Assembly: GCA_905182985.1 (NCBI GenBank)
Contig: CAJJDN010000029.1
Location: forward strand, 354,470-418,469
Direction: 5' to 3'
Length of the DNA: 64,000 nucleotides
Source of the DNA: Paramecium sonneborni
Taxonomy: Eukaryota; Ciliophora; Oligohymenophorea; Peniculida; Parameciidae
Shown one piece after another: positions 51,561 to 64,000 of this stretch (positions within the stretch are counted from its first letter, which is position 1; every line of letters begins with the position of its first letter). A model generated the notes under the pieces. The model was not told where the DNA came from. It ran no database searches and worked only from the letters and a program-made list of their open reading frames with translations. Both the position numbers and the translations under genes were made by a program.

Positions 51561-53251
51561 TCAAATTTAGCCCATGTAGTCCCAAAGATTATCTTAATCA
51601 CTATAGCCTGGAATACAAAACTCTTGTAGATTATTCAGAAAGTTTTCTTATGATGTTTTGAAAGGAGAAAAAATTTTATCTATAGTTAATCTAAATGCGT
51701 CATCTAGATTAATTTAAATACTACTTAACATACGAGGAATCAATTTCTATAATAATGGACTACTCTCTTCAATACATGGATTTGTATTTATTTCAATTAA
51801 CCATATTTTTCCATTATTATCGATCATAAAATCATATCCAAAAATTTCAAATTGAAAATCCTTGTTATCTAAAATAAATTTAATAAATCAACTGTTTTGC
51901 AATTTAGAACTAGCACAGAAAATTGTTTAATGAATAAGTTCTTTCATTTTTGATACAATCCCTACTGAAGTTATTATGGTGTTTTTTTATGATGTTAAAT
52001 ACTATTAGAAGTCTAGTAAACTTAATTAATTTCCTAATTCGTATTTACAATAATGAGGATGGTTTTTTTGAATGGCATTATTAGTCAAATGTATATATAA
52101 TGACTTTAGATTATTAATATCAAAAAACTCAGTGGCTAATCGCAAATAACTAAATTAATATTAACATATCTACCCTTCCTTAAAAAAATAATATTTGCTA
52201 GTGTGATCAATTAAAACCCAAACTCGAAAATCAAATTTCCTTCCATTATACAAAAGAGGCGTTTCAAGATACTTTTATAAAACAATTACTCTATCTTAAC
52301 TTGTAGTTTAATTTATTGTAAACTCTATTTAAGCTTATCCAGTAACTAAAAAAATGAATCTTTGTTTTACTTTCATTAACTTCTGGATAAATTATAGTTA
52401 AAATTTTAGCAGTTTTAGATATTGTCTTAGTTTCATTGTTAACATTCTTTGTTTTACAAAATTCAATTATTTAATTGACCAAGATTTTTAAATCAGAGAA
52501 GAGTTAAATCCCTCTGCCTCTATTTAAATCAGGTGGTTTGAGTAACCAAATATTTTTTTAGAGTTTGTCTTTTTTAATTTCAATGAAATAATCGACAAAT
52601 CTTTTTAAATCATTTTGCAATGTTGTTGAATCCAAATTGATTATGAAAGTTACAGGTACAAAATCATCCATTTTCTTATTTGTTCTTTAACAAAATGTTT
52701 TTAAATTTGCATGTAATTTGTTTTTATTAGAAATTTCATGATGATGCTCCAAATGGTTTATACAAATACTCTTTGATGTTAGAGTTGAATAATTAAAGCC
52801 TTTATTTGATTGTCTCCAAATAAAATTCACACTTGAAATATTTATTGATTAGCGTACTTATAACTTGTTGATTATTCACCAAACCATCCTCTACCTTGTA
52901 AAATTCTCCTCACCAAATTACCATTATTTCCATTTTCACAAAAAAACTATCTTTTTTTATGTTATACATTACAATATATTAAGTTGTAAAAACATTTTTA
53001 TAAAAAGCTGGTTTTATAATCCTTTAAAATGAGGATAAAGGTCTTCTTTGATCTACCTCTGTACTTTACTTTTTCTTTTCAACAGATTTTTTTCCTTTAA
53101 AAAAAGTGCTGTTAAACAATCCTATCTTACTCAATCCTTCTGGTGTGTGTTGACGAGGTATTTTTGGACTTTATTTTAATTGAATAGAATCCAATCTTCA
53201 TTATTATTTACAATACCTACTTTCCTTTACCTTTATGGCTTACAAAAACAT
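51561..53251 (-). CDS. TTLL protein, TTLL3-like layout, ~524 aa
   Basis: Five introns (53196-53216, 52832-52857, 52325-52346, 52150-52173, 51869-51892). Blocks in order: NGNNGNLVRRILQGRGWFGE and NFIWRQ (the N-terminal region of the TTLL3/8/10-type ligases), NIWLLKPPDLNRGRGIQLF, VLQKYLETPLLYNGRKFDFR, YLRLATEFF, IHLTNNAIQKNHPHY, FEIFGYDFMIDNNGKIWLIE and INTNPCIEESSPLLQ. Conserved ATP-grasp Asp/Glu/Asn residues are intact. The frame is exact except for one missing base in an A run near 52935. A glycylase role is suggested only by overall resemblance. Confidence 0.85.
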
Positions 53252-53276
53252 TAGATTATATATTATATTATAAATA

Positions 53277-53577
53277 TATTACTGGTGCCAAAAATAAAAT
53301 TTTTCTAGTATATTTGAAAAGGTCAAACTATATCCTACAATTAGGAATGGATATATTAAATGATGATAATTAGATTAGATTTTCTATGAGTATATAATNT
53401 TAAATTTTTTTATTTCTTAAATTCAATTTTTATTTTTTGAAATAAAAAATATAAAATTATATACTCATAGAAAATCTAATCTAATTATCATCATTTAATA
53501 TATCCATTCCTAATTGTAGGATATAGTTTGACCTTTTCAAATATACTAGAAAAATTTTATTTTTGGCACCAGTAATA
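53277..53577. repeat. Near-perfect fold-back inverted repeat, 122-bp arms
   Basis: The arm 53277-53398 is the exact reverse complement, by eye, of 53456-53577. The 57-nt middle, beginning with n at 53399, continues the palindrome imperfectly for about 24 nt more, leaving a very short loop. It lies upstream of the TTLL start. Most likely a chimeric contig end or fold-back artefact at a scaffold join; a real palindrome is possible. Confidence 0.9.
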
Positions 53578-53599
53578 ACATAATGTATTTCATATACTC

Positions 53600-54050
53600 A
53601 TTTGATCTAAATTAGAATATATCCTTCATCAAATTTTCTTTGGCCTCTAAAAATTTTTAGTCTTTCCTTACAATTTTTAATCATTTCCCATTAGTTTTAA
53701 TAATAGAAGATTTTATAATAAAATAATTCTTAGGTATATTTATCCTCAATCTAATTTTTGTTTCAGAGAATTAAGAAATTTCAAATGTATAATAAAATTT
53801 ATTCTTTCGGCTGTTCAACTCATCTGACTTTCTTCGCAATCATTTTATTCTTTATTCAAATAACCATCTAAAAACCTTGCTCAAATTAGTAAGGAATAAC
53901 AAAAAGTCTTTTCAGATTCCATATCAAATTCTATTCCAACTTTTTAGAGTAACTTCAAATTTTCTTTTATCTTTTTTAGAAATTAATCTAGAATATGATA
54001 ATGATATAAAATAATAGAAAAATGTAAAATTTAATTTTTTAGAAAATACG
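53600..54050 (-). pseudogene. Decayed fragment, unrecognised
   Basis: A minus-strand frame beginning MESEKTFCYSLLI continues after TGA with ARFLDGYLNKEQNDCEESQM and after another TGA with ERINFIIHLKFLNSLKQKL, all in one frame. Two in-frame stops without introns suggest a dead gene, or parts of a longer one lost at the nearby inverted join. Confidence 0.35.
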
Positions 54051-54097
54051 AAAAGTTAGTTAAAATTTGCTTATATTAAAAATATACTAAAACTTAT

Positions 54098-55200
54098 TCA
54101 CAAATCGGTTTATGATTCATTTTATTGAAGATCATTAAGATCATTATCTAATAAAATATCTTAATGATTTTTTTATTCCTCTTAAATATCATTATTAAAA
54201 TCATAAGTTTATTAATTATCTTAACCATCCTAAATATTATTCTTTTGATGATTAGCAAGATCTTCTTCTGCTTATTTGATCAATTCATTCAAATCTGGTA
54301 TAGCTCTTCTAAATGATGGTTCCTAAAATGATTTCTAATTATACTTATTTGCCCTCTAATTTATCTTTGCCCCATTCAAGAATATCATCTATAGTTTATT
54401 CACTTGCTTCTTAAAATCCTGTTATATATGAAGGTTCTTAAACAATAATATATATTAAGAAAATGAATGCAAAAATTCCAATTAATCTCAAAGAAATTTC
54501 TAACTTTCCATCTGAATATCTATAATTTGAATATAAAGGCTTGAATGATCCTAAAATTCCATATGACTATAGTTATCAATATAATAATCTACATCATTAT
54601 TTAGATTTGGGAGTATCCAAAAACCATGGCCCAATAATCTTGATATTATATAGACAATCAATCTAATTACTTGAAGGGCGACCAGAAATACAAGAAGATA
54701 TAATGTAACTTTGAAGACTCCATATTTAAATGCAAACGGCCATATTGGATAGAGGAAAGCAAGAAATACTAATAGTAGAATGCCTGCCATAATGAGATTA
54801 TTCATTTTGCTCTTGACTACTAAATTCCATGTATAAAATCCTTCATTTGTAAAGGTTTAGTCCTTTGAATATGACTAAATATATAAACCTTGGTGTCAAA
54901 GACTTTTCTTGGCCATTTCTTTTTAGGGTCATCTCCAAGTCTGTCGATTTTGACAATGATACGATTTTCATTTAGATATTTAGCAATTGATATAGCATCT
55001 TTCTTTTTTTCAGGTAGAAGATTCTTTATATCCTCAAAATAAGTTGTTGTAAATTTAATGAAATCTTCTCCCTTGAAAATTTATATCTTCTTCTGATATT
55101 TGAAATTTGCATCCTTTTGCTGAATTGCATCTTTATGCTTATGATAAAAATTATAAAGAGGGTATAGTTGTTTTTCAAAGGCTTTTCTCTCCTCAGTCAT
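54098..55200 (-). CDS. SEC62: SEC62 ER translocation protein, 345 aa
   Basis: SEC62 works with SEC61/SEC63 in post-translational import into the ER. The cytosolic N-terminus includes FIKFTTTYFEDIKNLLPEKK; then, after a 26-nt intron (54863-54888), GFYTWNLVVKSK leads into two membrane segments: IMAGILLLVFLAFLYPIWPF and VTLYLLVFLVALQVIRLIVY, with the typical (L/F)(W/Y)P between and HGFWILPNL after. A 17-nt intron (54551-54567) is required, then a 22-nt one (54323-54344). A third hydrophobic stretch (GIFAFIFLIYIIV) and an acidic tail follow. Family identity is firm. Confidence 0.93.
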
Positions 55201-55228
55201 TTACGTGTATAAATATTAAATTAATATA

Positions 55229-56802
<1,574 letters not shown>

Positions 56803-56826
56803 TTATAATTTTATTATTATTATTTT

Positions 56827-57937
56827 ATGTGCACTAAACTAAATATCGCTAATACTCATTCAAATGTAATGCTATATCTAAAATTAAGAGAAGGTGGTTG
56901 TGATAAAGTATAAGCCCGTTAATTTTGTAGAAAGAATTTTTGCAAAGTAAAGATAAATTTAATATATAAGATTGATTAAACTTAAAAATCAATTGGACCA
57001 CCAGGACACAAAGTTCTTAAATTACATCCTAATCGGTTATAAGGAGAGAAAGGATGGTAACCAGGATTCATGATGAAATATGATCTAGGTAGTGGTTATA
57101 GAGACTGTAAAGGTATTGTATCAATAAAATAAATTAGATTTGATTGAAGAAACAACTCCAGCTGAAGATGCAATTCTGAAATAATATGAAAAATATGAAA
57201 AAAAGAAAAATGCTATACTTTTATAGAAAATGTTAGCTGTTAAAAATTATGCTGATTCTTTAAGACCTCCTAAAATAGATGTTTTTAGTAAAGATAGTAT
57301 AGAAAGAATAAGAAAAATATCTTAGGAGTTACATGAAAATTAATAAAAGCCTAAATAATATTTTGAAAAAGGAGATATGAAATTTTATGCATTAGCTGAT
57401 TATATTTCAACACATCGTTCAGGTTCATTAAATGATTTGAGAATAAATTTTGATCCTATTGTCAATACCTAAATAAAATTAAAAACTGAAAATTCTTAAT
57501 ATTTAAGTCCAAACAAAATCTTCAAAAGACAATCCACAATAAGCACTATAGAAAAAGGAGCTAATTTAATAATGGCCTTTTAAAACTAAACTCCGATTAA
57601 TGAAGAATTGGATACAAAATCATCTAATTAAAATAATGAAGTGGCTTCCTCCCTTTTAAGATTTAATCATCACAAATTAGAATTGGCAGAAGAATTTAAT
57701 TCATCTCAATATTTATTTACTCCATCTAGTGCTCATACAAGATAACCAAGTTAAATTGACTAAAATGATTAAGCAGTGAAGTGTTTCGTATAGTAATTTT
57801 ATGATAAACAATATAATGATAAAGTTATTCCCTCAACTAAAAGGAATCTAAGATTAAGGATAGTAGCAAATAGTGGAATCGACAAAAAGGAGCCATCTAA
57901 ATAAATAAAAAAGTAAGAAAAAAGATTAAGTATGTGA
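56827..57937 (+). CDS. Hypothetical protein, up to 353 aa
   Basis: Introns at 56947-56970 and 57113-57137 give an exact frame. The N-terminus has GPPGHKVLKLHPNRLQGEKG then WQPGFMMKYDLGSGYRDCK, an unusual Gly/Pro-rich block that may be a conserved motif; the rest is charged and Ser-rich (EDAILKQYEKYEKKKNAILL; KFYALADYISTHRSGSLNDL). The first ATG lies only 24 bp from the divergent MAPK15 start; the next in-frame ATG at 56869 may be the real one. Family not recognised. Confidence 0.65.
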
Positions 57938-58059
57938 ACTTATTATCTCACAGAAATGATTATTAAATTGAATTAATTATTTTTTGGAATTTAGAGATTC
58001 TTTAAATTTAGCATTTCTTCAATAACTTTTTTATTATTTTTTTATAAGTATAAACTCAA

Positions 58060-58605
58060 ATGAACATCCTAAATAAAGCCACATTTGGAGGTGGATGCTT
58101 TTGGTGTATTGAAGCTATATACAGAAGAATTTAAGGAATAAGTGAAGTTTACTCTGGATATAGCGGAGGTGCATTAAAAAGCACTGCCAATTATAAAGAT
58201 GTATGCAAAGGAAATACTGGTCATGCTGAAGTAGTCTAAGTTATTTTTGATCAGAATAAAGTCTAGTATAAAGATTTATTGTATATATTCTTTGCATCAC
58301 ATGATCCTACAACTTTGAATCGATAAGGTAATGATGAAGGAGAATAATATCGTTCTGTTATTTTTTATCATAGTGAATAGCAAAAAACAATTGCTAATGA
58401 TCTTATTAAGGAATTACAAAAAGAATACAAGAATCCTATAGTGACTTAAATTATCTAATTTTAGGAATTCTATAAAGCCGAAGATTATCATTAGGGTTAT
58501 TATGACAATAATTAAAATGAAGGATACTGTAGAGTTGTAATATCTCCTAAGATTGAAAAGATTATTAAGAAATATAAGACACAACTCAAACCAGAATTTT
58601 AATGA
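58060..58605 (+). CDS. MSRA: Peptide methionine sulfoxide reductase A, 181 aa
   Basis: MsrA reduces methionine-S-sulfoxide in proteins using thioredoxin. No intron. The active-site motif GGGCFWCIEAIYR carries the catalytic Cys followed by FW; the chain continues with VYSGYSGG, YKDVCKGNTGHAEVVQVIFD, FFASHDPTTLNRQGNDEG and QYRSVIFYH, all family hallmarks, and ends with EDYHQGYYDNNQNEGYC carrying a candidate resolving Cys. The second Cys in the CFWC motif is also present. Length is typical. Confidence 0.96.
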
Positions 58606-58636
58606 TTTAAAATTTAATGTTTGTATTAATCATTAT

Positions 58637-59735
58637 TCAGTATGTAAAACTATGAATTTGGAAATAACTGTTGAATGAACAGGAACTTGACAAGTGTACC
58701 TAGAAGCCAAATTATCTTAATAAATGATATCTCTCACACTCTGAATTCCATTGATTCCTAATTTATGAAATTCTATTCTAAAGATTCTGTAAACGAAGCT
58801 TGATAAAACATACTTTCAAATACTCTAAGAACATAGTTACTTTAGCAGCTCTTAATTTATTTGTAAAGACTTTCTTAACTCTACTGGCTTATACTTAAAT
58901 TATCCTATTAAAAATATTTAATTTTATTACTTAATTAACAACAATAACCTTTAGATTTATTAAGATCCTTCTCGTATGTTGACTCATGTTTGTTATATCA
59001 AAACCAATAAGTAATAAGTAGGGGAGCCTTTTAAATTGCCCATAAAGATTCATGAGTTTACATTTCACCATACCAAACCTCTAACATATCTAGATGATTC
59101 CATTATCCTTTTCCAGTATATTATTCTGATTGAGTTTATTCCAAAATAGCTATTTCATACAAAATCACTATTCCCTTAAAAGAATAACAATGATCTGAAA
59201 TATCTCTTTAGTTTTCCATGAATTTACTATTGAAGGTGCCCAAAAACCAATAACCAGCCTTTTCTTAAGTAGATTCACATATTGAAAAATAGATTTTTTG
59301 ACTATTTCATCAAAAAAGCAGAAATAGGGGGATAGCTAAAACTTTGGGGATGTACCATATGTATGATAGTTATCATTCTTCAAATACTCAACATCTCATT
59401 CTGCATATGTTTCTAGGCCAAACAACACTTCATATCCTAATGAACTTGGCTTATCTTTGCATATTTAAATGCCCTTTTTTATAATAATATAATAAATACA
59501 ACATCTGAATAAAATCCAAGTTAAATCCCTTAAAGTATACTGTTAATTATTTTTTATTTATAATAAACATTAATTTGATATAAATATTGAATGAATGCTA
59601 ATCATCCTAAAATACTTGTACATTTAAACCATATTTGTTCCATGAATTCAAACTTATAAGAGGATTTATACCTCATCCATTATCTAATGAATTTAGCGTA
59701 ATCAATATGACCAAAACATAAAAATATTTGTACTT
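58637..59735 (-). pseudogene. Alpha-galactosidase (GH27) pseudogene
   Basis: GH27 enzymes remove terminal alpha-galactose. The order of family blocks is preserved but broken: a secretion-like start (VLVILITLNSLDNG), then TGA where family members have Leu, then NSWNKYGLNV (family NSWNKFGC.V), SLGYEVLFGLETYAE followed by TGA where Trp is expected, DVEYLKNDNYH (nucleophile Asp kept), GQWNHLDMLEVW (acid/base Asp kept), LIGFDITNMSQHTRRIL and VIVVNQ. Further frame changes separate these. No start codon remains in frame. The breaks are clear nonsense changes, not only indels, so this is a true pseudogene. Confidence 0.8.
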
Positions 59736-59787
59736 AATTATATTTTAAAGGGTTTGAAAAAATATATTATCTATATAAATAAAGAGA

Positions 59788-60150
59788 TCAGATATGTTCT
59801 TTTTCACTAGCTGGATTAATCATTTTAAATGATCCGTATGAAATCCCATTAATATTAAAAAAACTTTCTACATTATGATTAGAATTATTGGAAATTAATT
59901 CAAAGCATTCTTCTATCTAATATTCATCGTGTTTATTAATTTCTTGAAGTTGTTATTATAATATATGAAGATTTTGATTTTTTTTAGGATAGATTATATA
60001 AAAACCCTTAACATTTTACATCAGACAAGCCATTGTTGGTTGATCATTTAATATTTTTGTTTGTTTGAAATTCTTATTCTTTGATGAATATGTAATTTCA
60101 CTTTGGAGTGTTTCAGTTCTTTTGAACTCGCACTTACAAGTTGAACCCAT
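59788..60150 (-). CDS. Small protein with MGxxCxC start, 120 aa
   Basis: No intron. The start MGSTCKCEFKRTE fits N-myristoylation plus palmitoylation at one or two Cys. The rest is soluble (MACLMQNVKGFYIIYPKKNQ; YQIEECFELISNNSNHNVES). The frame is exact and codon use is like its neighbours. No family recognised; membrane anchoring is inferred from the start only. Confidence 0.6.
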
Positions 60151-60398
60151 ATTTAGTTTAACAACTTAATATTAAATCAAAATTTGAGATACGCAACAAT
60201 TTATATAATAAATTTGAGATACATTTTTTTGGGATATAAAATTTTTAAGAAATAAATTATATTTAGATATGATTTAAAAATTTGAAGGAGATGTAGTAAA
60301 TAAAATTTGAAATATTTTTTAATTGAATAGAAATGATAAAATGGCAAAAAAGAACAGAACAACGTTTATAGATATAATACTTATTTTTTCCAATCATT

Positions 60399-61956
60399 TC
60401 ACTGTTGCATTTGCATAGAAATTTCTTCTGTTTGCAAATCTGTATCAACATCAGTCTTACAAATAGGACATAAGGTGCTCTTATGTAACCATTTATCAAT
60501 GCATTCTTAATGAAAGTAGTGCCCTAGTGAATAATGAATCTATAATATTACAGCATGGCATAGTACGAACGATTTGATTTTCTTGATAATCTTCTAAACA
60601 AATCATACATTTAATGAGATTGTCATCATTTTAATGTTAATTAATAAATTCCATACTAATCTAACGAACAGGTAATAAATTTATTTATTCTTCTGAAGTT
60701 CGATTATTTCTAAGTGAAAGTAGAAGTTATTGATTTTCATTTAAGAGAATAAAGGTATTCAATAATCTATGAAGTGCTTCAATTTATTGTGCATGCTATC
60801 TATGAATTTCACTTCTTCTATTTGGAAGTAAATTTGGAAGCATTAATTGATCAATTTAACTGTTTTATTAAATTCTCTCTTATTACGAAGGGGACATAAT
60901 ATCAATATCAATTTAGGTTTAATTATGAACAACCAATCCTCTGTCTTCAATAATCTAAACTTAAAATTCAAAATCTGAAATTCTCAAGATCTATCCTCTC
61001 TCTAGAAATCTAGTTAAACCAGAAAAGTAAGGATTAATGATGGTTCTTCTTATAGCTTCCTTGATTCTATCTTTTTGAGATTGATAGGTAAAAAACTATA
61101 CTGGACATTTTATGCAAATTAATTTAACATCTCTCAAATTCTGTACATTTGAAATACTCTCAATTATCTAATATGATTAGAATAAATATATTTACAGAGT
61201 TTCTATCAATTTTGCCTGATGCGTTATCACATTGCAAAACCAATAATTTTTGTGAGTTTATTTTAATGGTTGAATCTTAAATAATTTGGTTGTCTTTAGG
61301 ATTTACATTCAAGTAAGACTTAATTTCATTATCTAATAATTGAGAAGGCTTCTATGATAAAATTTTAACACTCCTAGTAGTTTCTTAGATATAATATCCA
61401 TAACAATAGATTTATGTTTATCTAGTAATAATGCCTCTATTAGGAAATCCACCAATTACTCGAAACTCAAAAGCTCCTATTTAAAATTTGATTCCTGATT
61501 CTAAGACTCTTTGGCGTACAGAAAAGAAAGGTAAAAGTACGTTATTAATTAATCTTTAAAAGTCTATCACATTATCTTTAATTAATGCTGCATCAAGTTT
61601 TGTTCTATATTAGGTATTAATTAAACCTATTAACATAGAAAGTGACACTTTATAGATGAGGGAACTGTAGCTCAATCATTTGAAAGGTCCTCTTGTCTTC
61701 AATTTATGTAGAATCTTGTCTTATCTATATCTAGCCATCGTTGACAGAAAACACTAATTTACACTAAAAACAATTAGTTATCCTCCCTAATTGATCATCG
61801 AATTGCTTGCTATGACACTTTGGACATTTGACTAGAAATTAAACTTCTTCTTAATTTCCTTATATATGATGGGCTGCAGTTGTGGCAGCTATATTCAAAT
61901 ATATTTATAAACTTACTCTTTTACAAATACTATAAATGCTCATTCACTGGTACCAT
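60399..61956 (-). CDS. Zinc-ribbon and RING-H2 protein, probable E3 ligase, 483 aa
   Basis: Introns at 61889-61916, 61627-61648, 61168-61195 and 60524-60551 give an exact frame. Near the N-terminus a C..C-(n)-C..C ribbon (LVKCPKCHSKQF ... NCFQCKLVF) is followed by a beta-rich middle (IGAFEFRVIGGFPNRGIITR) and a helical linker. The C-terminus is a RING-H2 finger: KCMICLEDYQENQIVRTMPC, WHYFHQECIDKWL, TLCPICKTDV, with the full C3H2C3 set, the intron cutting the finger. RING-H2 proteins usually act as ubiquitin ligases; the ribbon plus RING pairing I do not recognise. Confidence 0.8.
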
Positions 61957-62027
61957 ATCTTATTATTATTGAGTTTAAGCTTAGCCCATTTAATTTGATA
62001 AAAATAATAATATTTTATAATAGTTCA

Positions 62028-62439
62028 TCATTTCCTCTGTTATAAACAACTCTTAGATTATTTGTTATCATCATGCTCCTCTTCTTTAATACTCTAATTA
62101 TTAAAGAATTAATTCTATTAAGTTTATGGTGCTAATCTTGCTTATTAAGCTTATTATGGATGAATTTGAGGCTGTTATATGTGAGGATAGTATGGACCCA
62201 TGTTAATCTAATTATATTGATTGCTATTTTACTATAAATGTATTTGGAATTTAAGTTGGCAATATCACTGGGTATTATAATTGAGGACAATACTAATTTA
62301 GCATATCATTCCCATTATACATCCTCTAATTTTAAACTTCCAGAAGTTCTTTAAATGCCTATTTTATTCGATTTTAATAAAGTACATCCAAGAATTGTTG
62401 TTAAGGATCTGCCTCATTGTCTAATTAATTTTGGTTCAT
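62028..62439 (-). CDS. Gln/Pro-rich small protein, 128 aa
   Basis: A 25-nt intron (62208-62232) joins a helical first half (FLDVLYQNRIKQAFKELLEV) and a Gln/Pro-rich second half (MGPYYPHIQQPQIHPQQAQQ) into one exact frame. Without the intron the frame turns into Ser/Ile-rich text, which looks wrong. It has no recognised domain and may be a flexible adaptor. Confidence 0.55.
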
Positions 62440-62689
62440 TATCAAATTTTGTAAAATTTATTTACATAAAATTCATAATAAACAACCAGTGAAATTATAA
62501 AAAATTACGATAATTATTATGTAATTAATCAGCTGCTTTCCCATTGAGCAAAAGTCCGATATTCCTATTAATCGATTTTCAGAATTAAGGTCTATTTGTC
62601 AAATAATTTTGTTATTCCATAAGATAAAATTGAGTTTGATGAATGGAAAACAAGATAATCAAATAAACTAATAAGAGTTATTAATATAT

Positions 62690-63753
62690 TCAATTCCAAT
62701 AGGACTGAATATCTACTATAATCAATGTCATATTGTCTTTTTTATAATTTGTGTTTTTCGATGATGCCTTTTCCAGAAGATATTAAGCCAATTAATCAAT
62801 CTCTTTTTTATTCCAATTCTCAATCAAATTTTACAATTCTTCATTTTTAATAATCTAATATTTTATAGCATTTTATACATCCCAAAATCCATCAGAAGCT
62901 AAAATCAAATATTTATCTTTCTCTTGAATCTTGTGTATCATAATCTCAGGAATTGCAATTAGACCAGATTATCTATGTTTCTTATCTCCAAAAGCCCTTG
63001 TTACTGCAAGTTCTCCATTTATTCGTGGAATAGAACTATTTTAATTTTAATTATATATTTTACTGTCTATCCAAAATAGTAGCTATTTATTCTACTCTTT
63101 TGAATTCATCTTCTCTATTTAATTTATGTTCTAAATTTAATTTTTCTATTTTTTTATCTTCTGTGATCAAAACACATGCTGAATCTCCAAGATTCACTAC
63201 ATAAAGATCTTTATTATTATTGATAACACAAAGTGCTGTTGAACCCCCTAAATTCTGATTCTCGTCTTAACAATTCAAGATGTATTGATTCATTTTCTCA
63301 AAACTATTTATAATGGCTTTCTCTAAATTATCTTCGAAATCGCAATCCTACTATAAATATTCATGAAGTTAATTCTCAAGAATAACTGAAACAGAATGTC
63401 CTGCATGTCCATCATATACAGCATAAAAAAATTAATTTTTTTAGTTCTTATTGAGATTGGGAATTGCGACAAACTTCAATTAAAAGAATCAATATACTCT
63501 ATCTTCCTAATATTTTCTGCCACATTTCAATTAGGCTACATCTGCTACTGTTTTACCATTATGCATAAATTACAAGGACTAATCACTAACTTTAATAAAT
63601 ATAATAAAACATTGGCTCATTGAAAAATATATCAGTTTAAAATTTCCACCCATCAGAGGAATGAGTGCTTTCAGGTTACACATCAGCCACCTTTACATCT
63701 AACTATAATTTAGGCTTTGGTTTCTTTTGATTATTAGTTTAAGTCAAGTTCAT
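62690..63753 (-). CDS. PP2C-type protein phosphatase (PPM), core ~275 aa
   Basis: PPM phosphatases are metal-dependent Ser/Thr phosphatases. The core reads KCGRKYQEDRFVAIP (after a 24-nt intron, 63474-63497), FFYAVYDGHAGHSVSVIL (metal-binding DGH), GGSTALCVINNNKDLYVVNL then GDSACVL, INGELAVTRAFGDKKHR (after a 28-nt intron, 63036-63063), IMIHKIQEKDKYLILASDGF, WDV and NMTLIIVDI. All main metal ligands (D, DG, DG, DN) are present. The ATG at 63566 starts the frame that fits; an upstream ATG at 63753 opens protein-like text (LQLDVKVADVQPESTHSSDG) that joins only with one indel. Confidence 0.85.
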
Positions 63754-64000
63754 TATAGTAATTAAATTTATGTAAACGATTAATAATCCCAAAGAATAAT
63801 CATAATGTCTTATTTTATTTAATCAATTCTTTTGTTCTAATGCAATGCCTTAGTTGAATCATATTTAATCTAAGTGATCTAAATATATCATATTGTATTT
63901 AATCCTCCTGTAGATTGGCATTTATAAATATTGGGATAATTAACAATTTTCATCAATCTTATCTCTAATAAATAATAATCTATATTAAATACTTATAATA

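Noticed and set aside
53277..53577. Telomere-proximal hairpin
   Set aside because: No C3-4A2-3 type telomeric repeats are present and genes continue on both sides.

Overview
This window reads as macronuclear DNA of a ciliate, most likely a Paramecium. Conserved proteins (IFT81, ISWI, RPL24, MsrA, SEC62, several kinases) are intact only if TAA and TAG are read as glutamine and TGA is the sole stop. Introns are tiny (17-35 nt, mostly 21-28, GT..AG), intergenic spacers are often under 100 bp, and the DNA is very AT-rich. I cannot fix the species. All gene models below were built by eye with this code; intron calls rest on GT..AG ends, length and restoration of a family's frame.

Layout. 1-7.4 kb: a truncated DNAI7/CFAP94 gene, a small phospho-site-rich protein, a broken GOT1-like gene, a secreted CAP protein, LYRM4/ISD11, IFT81 and a YbaK-domain protein. 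7.5-13.1 kb: a two-segment membrane receptor with TPR-like and vWA-like regions and three unrecognised proteins. 13.5-20.6 kb: a CDPK, a small HTH protein, an EF-hand gene remnant and an ISWI remodeler. 20.6-30.5 kb: a decayed coiled-coil gene, a TTLL gene, two tail-to-tail paralogs of a two-membrane-segment family, and a long decayed gene. 30.5-39.4 kb: an LRR protein, RPL24, small proteins, a GH18/CHID1-like gene, an NlpC/P60 peptidase and a second TTLL gene, crossed by two faulty scaffold joins. 39.4-53.3 kb: a 1.2k-residue WD40 protein, a NEK kinase, a C2-like/coiled-coil protein, a small MGxxC protein and a third TTLL gene, separated by three decayed stretches. 53.3-64 kb: a fold-back inverted repeat, SEC62, an ERK7/MAPK15 kinase, an unrecognised gene, MsrA, an alpha-galactosidase pseudogene, a small MGxxC protein, a zinc-ribbon/RING-H2 protein and a PP2C phosphatase.

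Themes. Many genes relate to cilia (DNAI7, IFT81, three TTLLs, NEK, MAPK15, CDPK); this may simply reflect the organism. At least six stretches hold protein-like fragments broken by TGA codons and frame changes, as expected for a genome still losing gene copies after duplication. All three places with N characters show unmerged contig ends (direct copies of 1338 and 533 bp, and a 122-bp inverted repeat), so apparent gene copies there are probably artefacts. Several otherwise good genes carry one-base frame breaks, often in A/T runs, that may be consensus errors. I saw no tRNA, rRNA, CRISPR array, transposon or telomere repeat.
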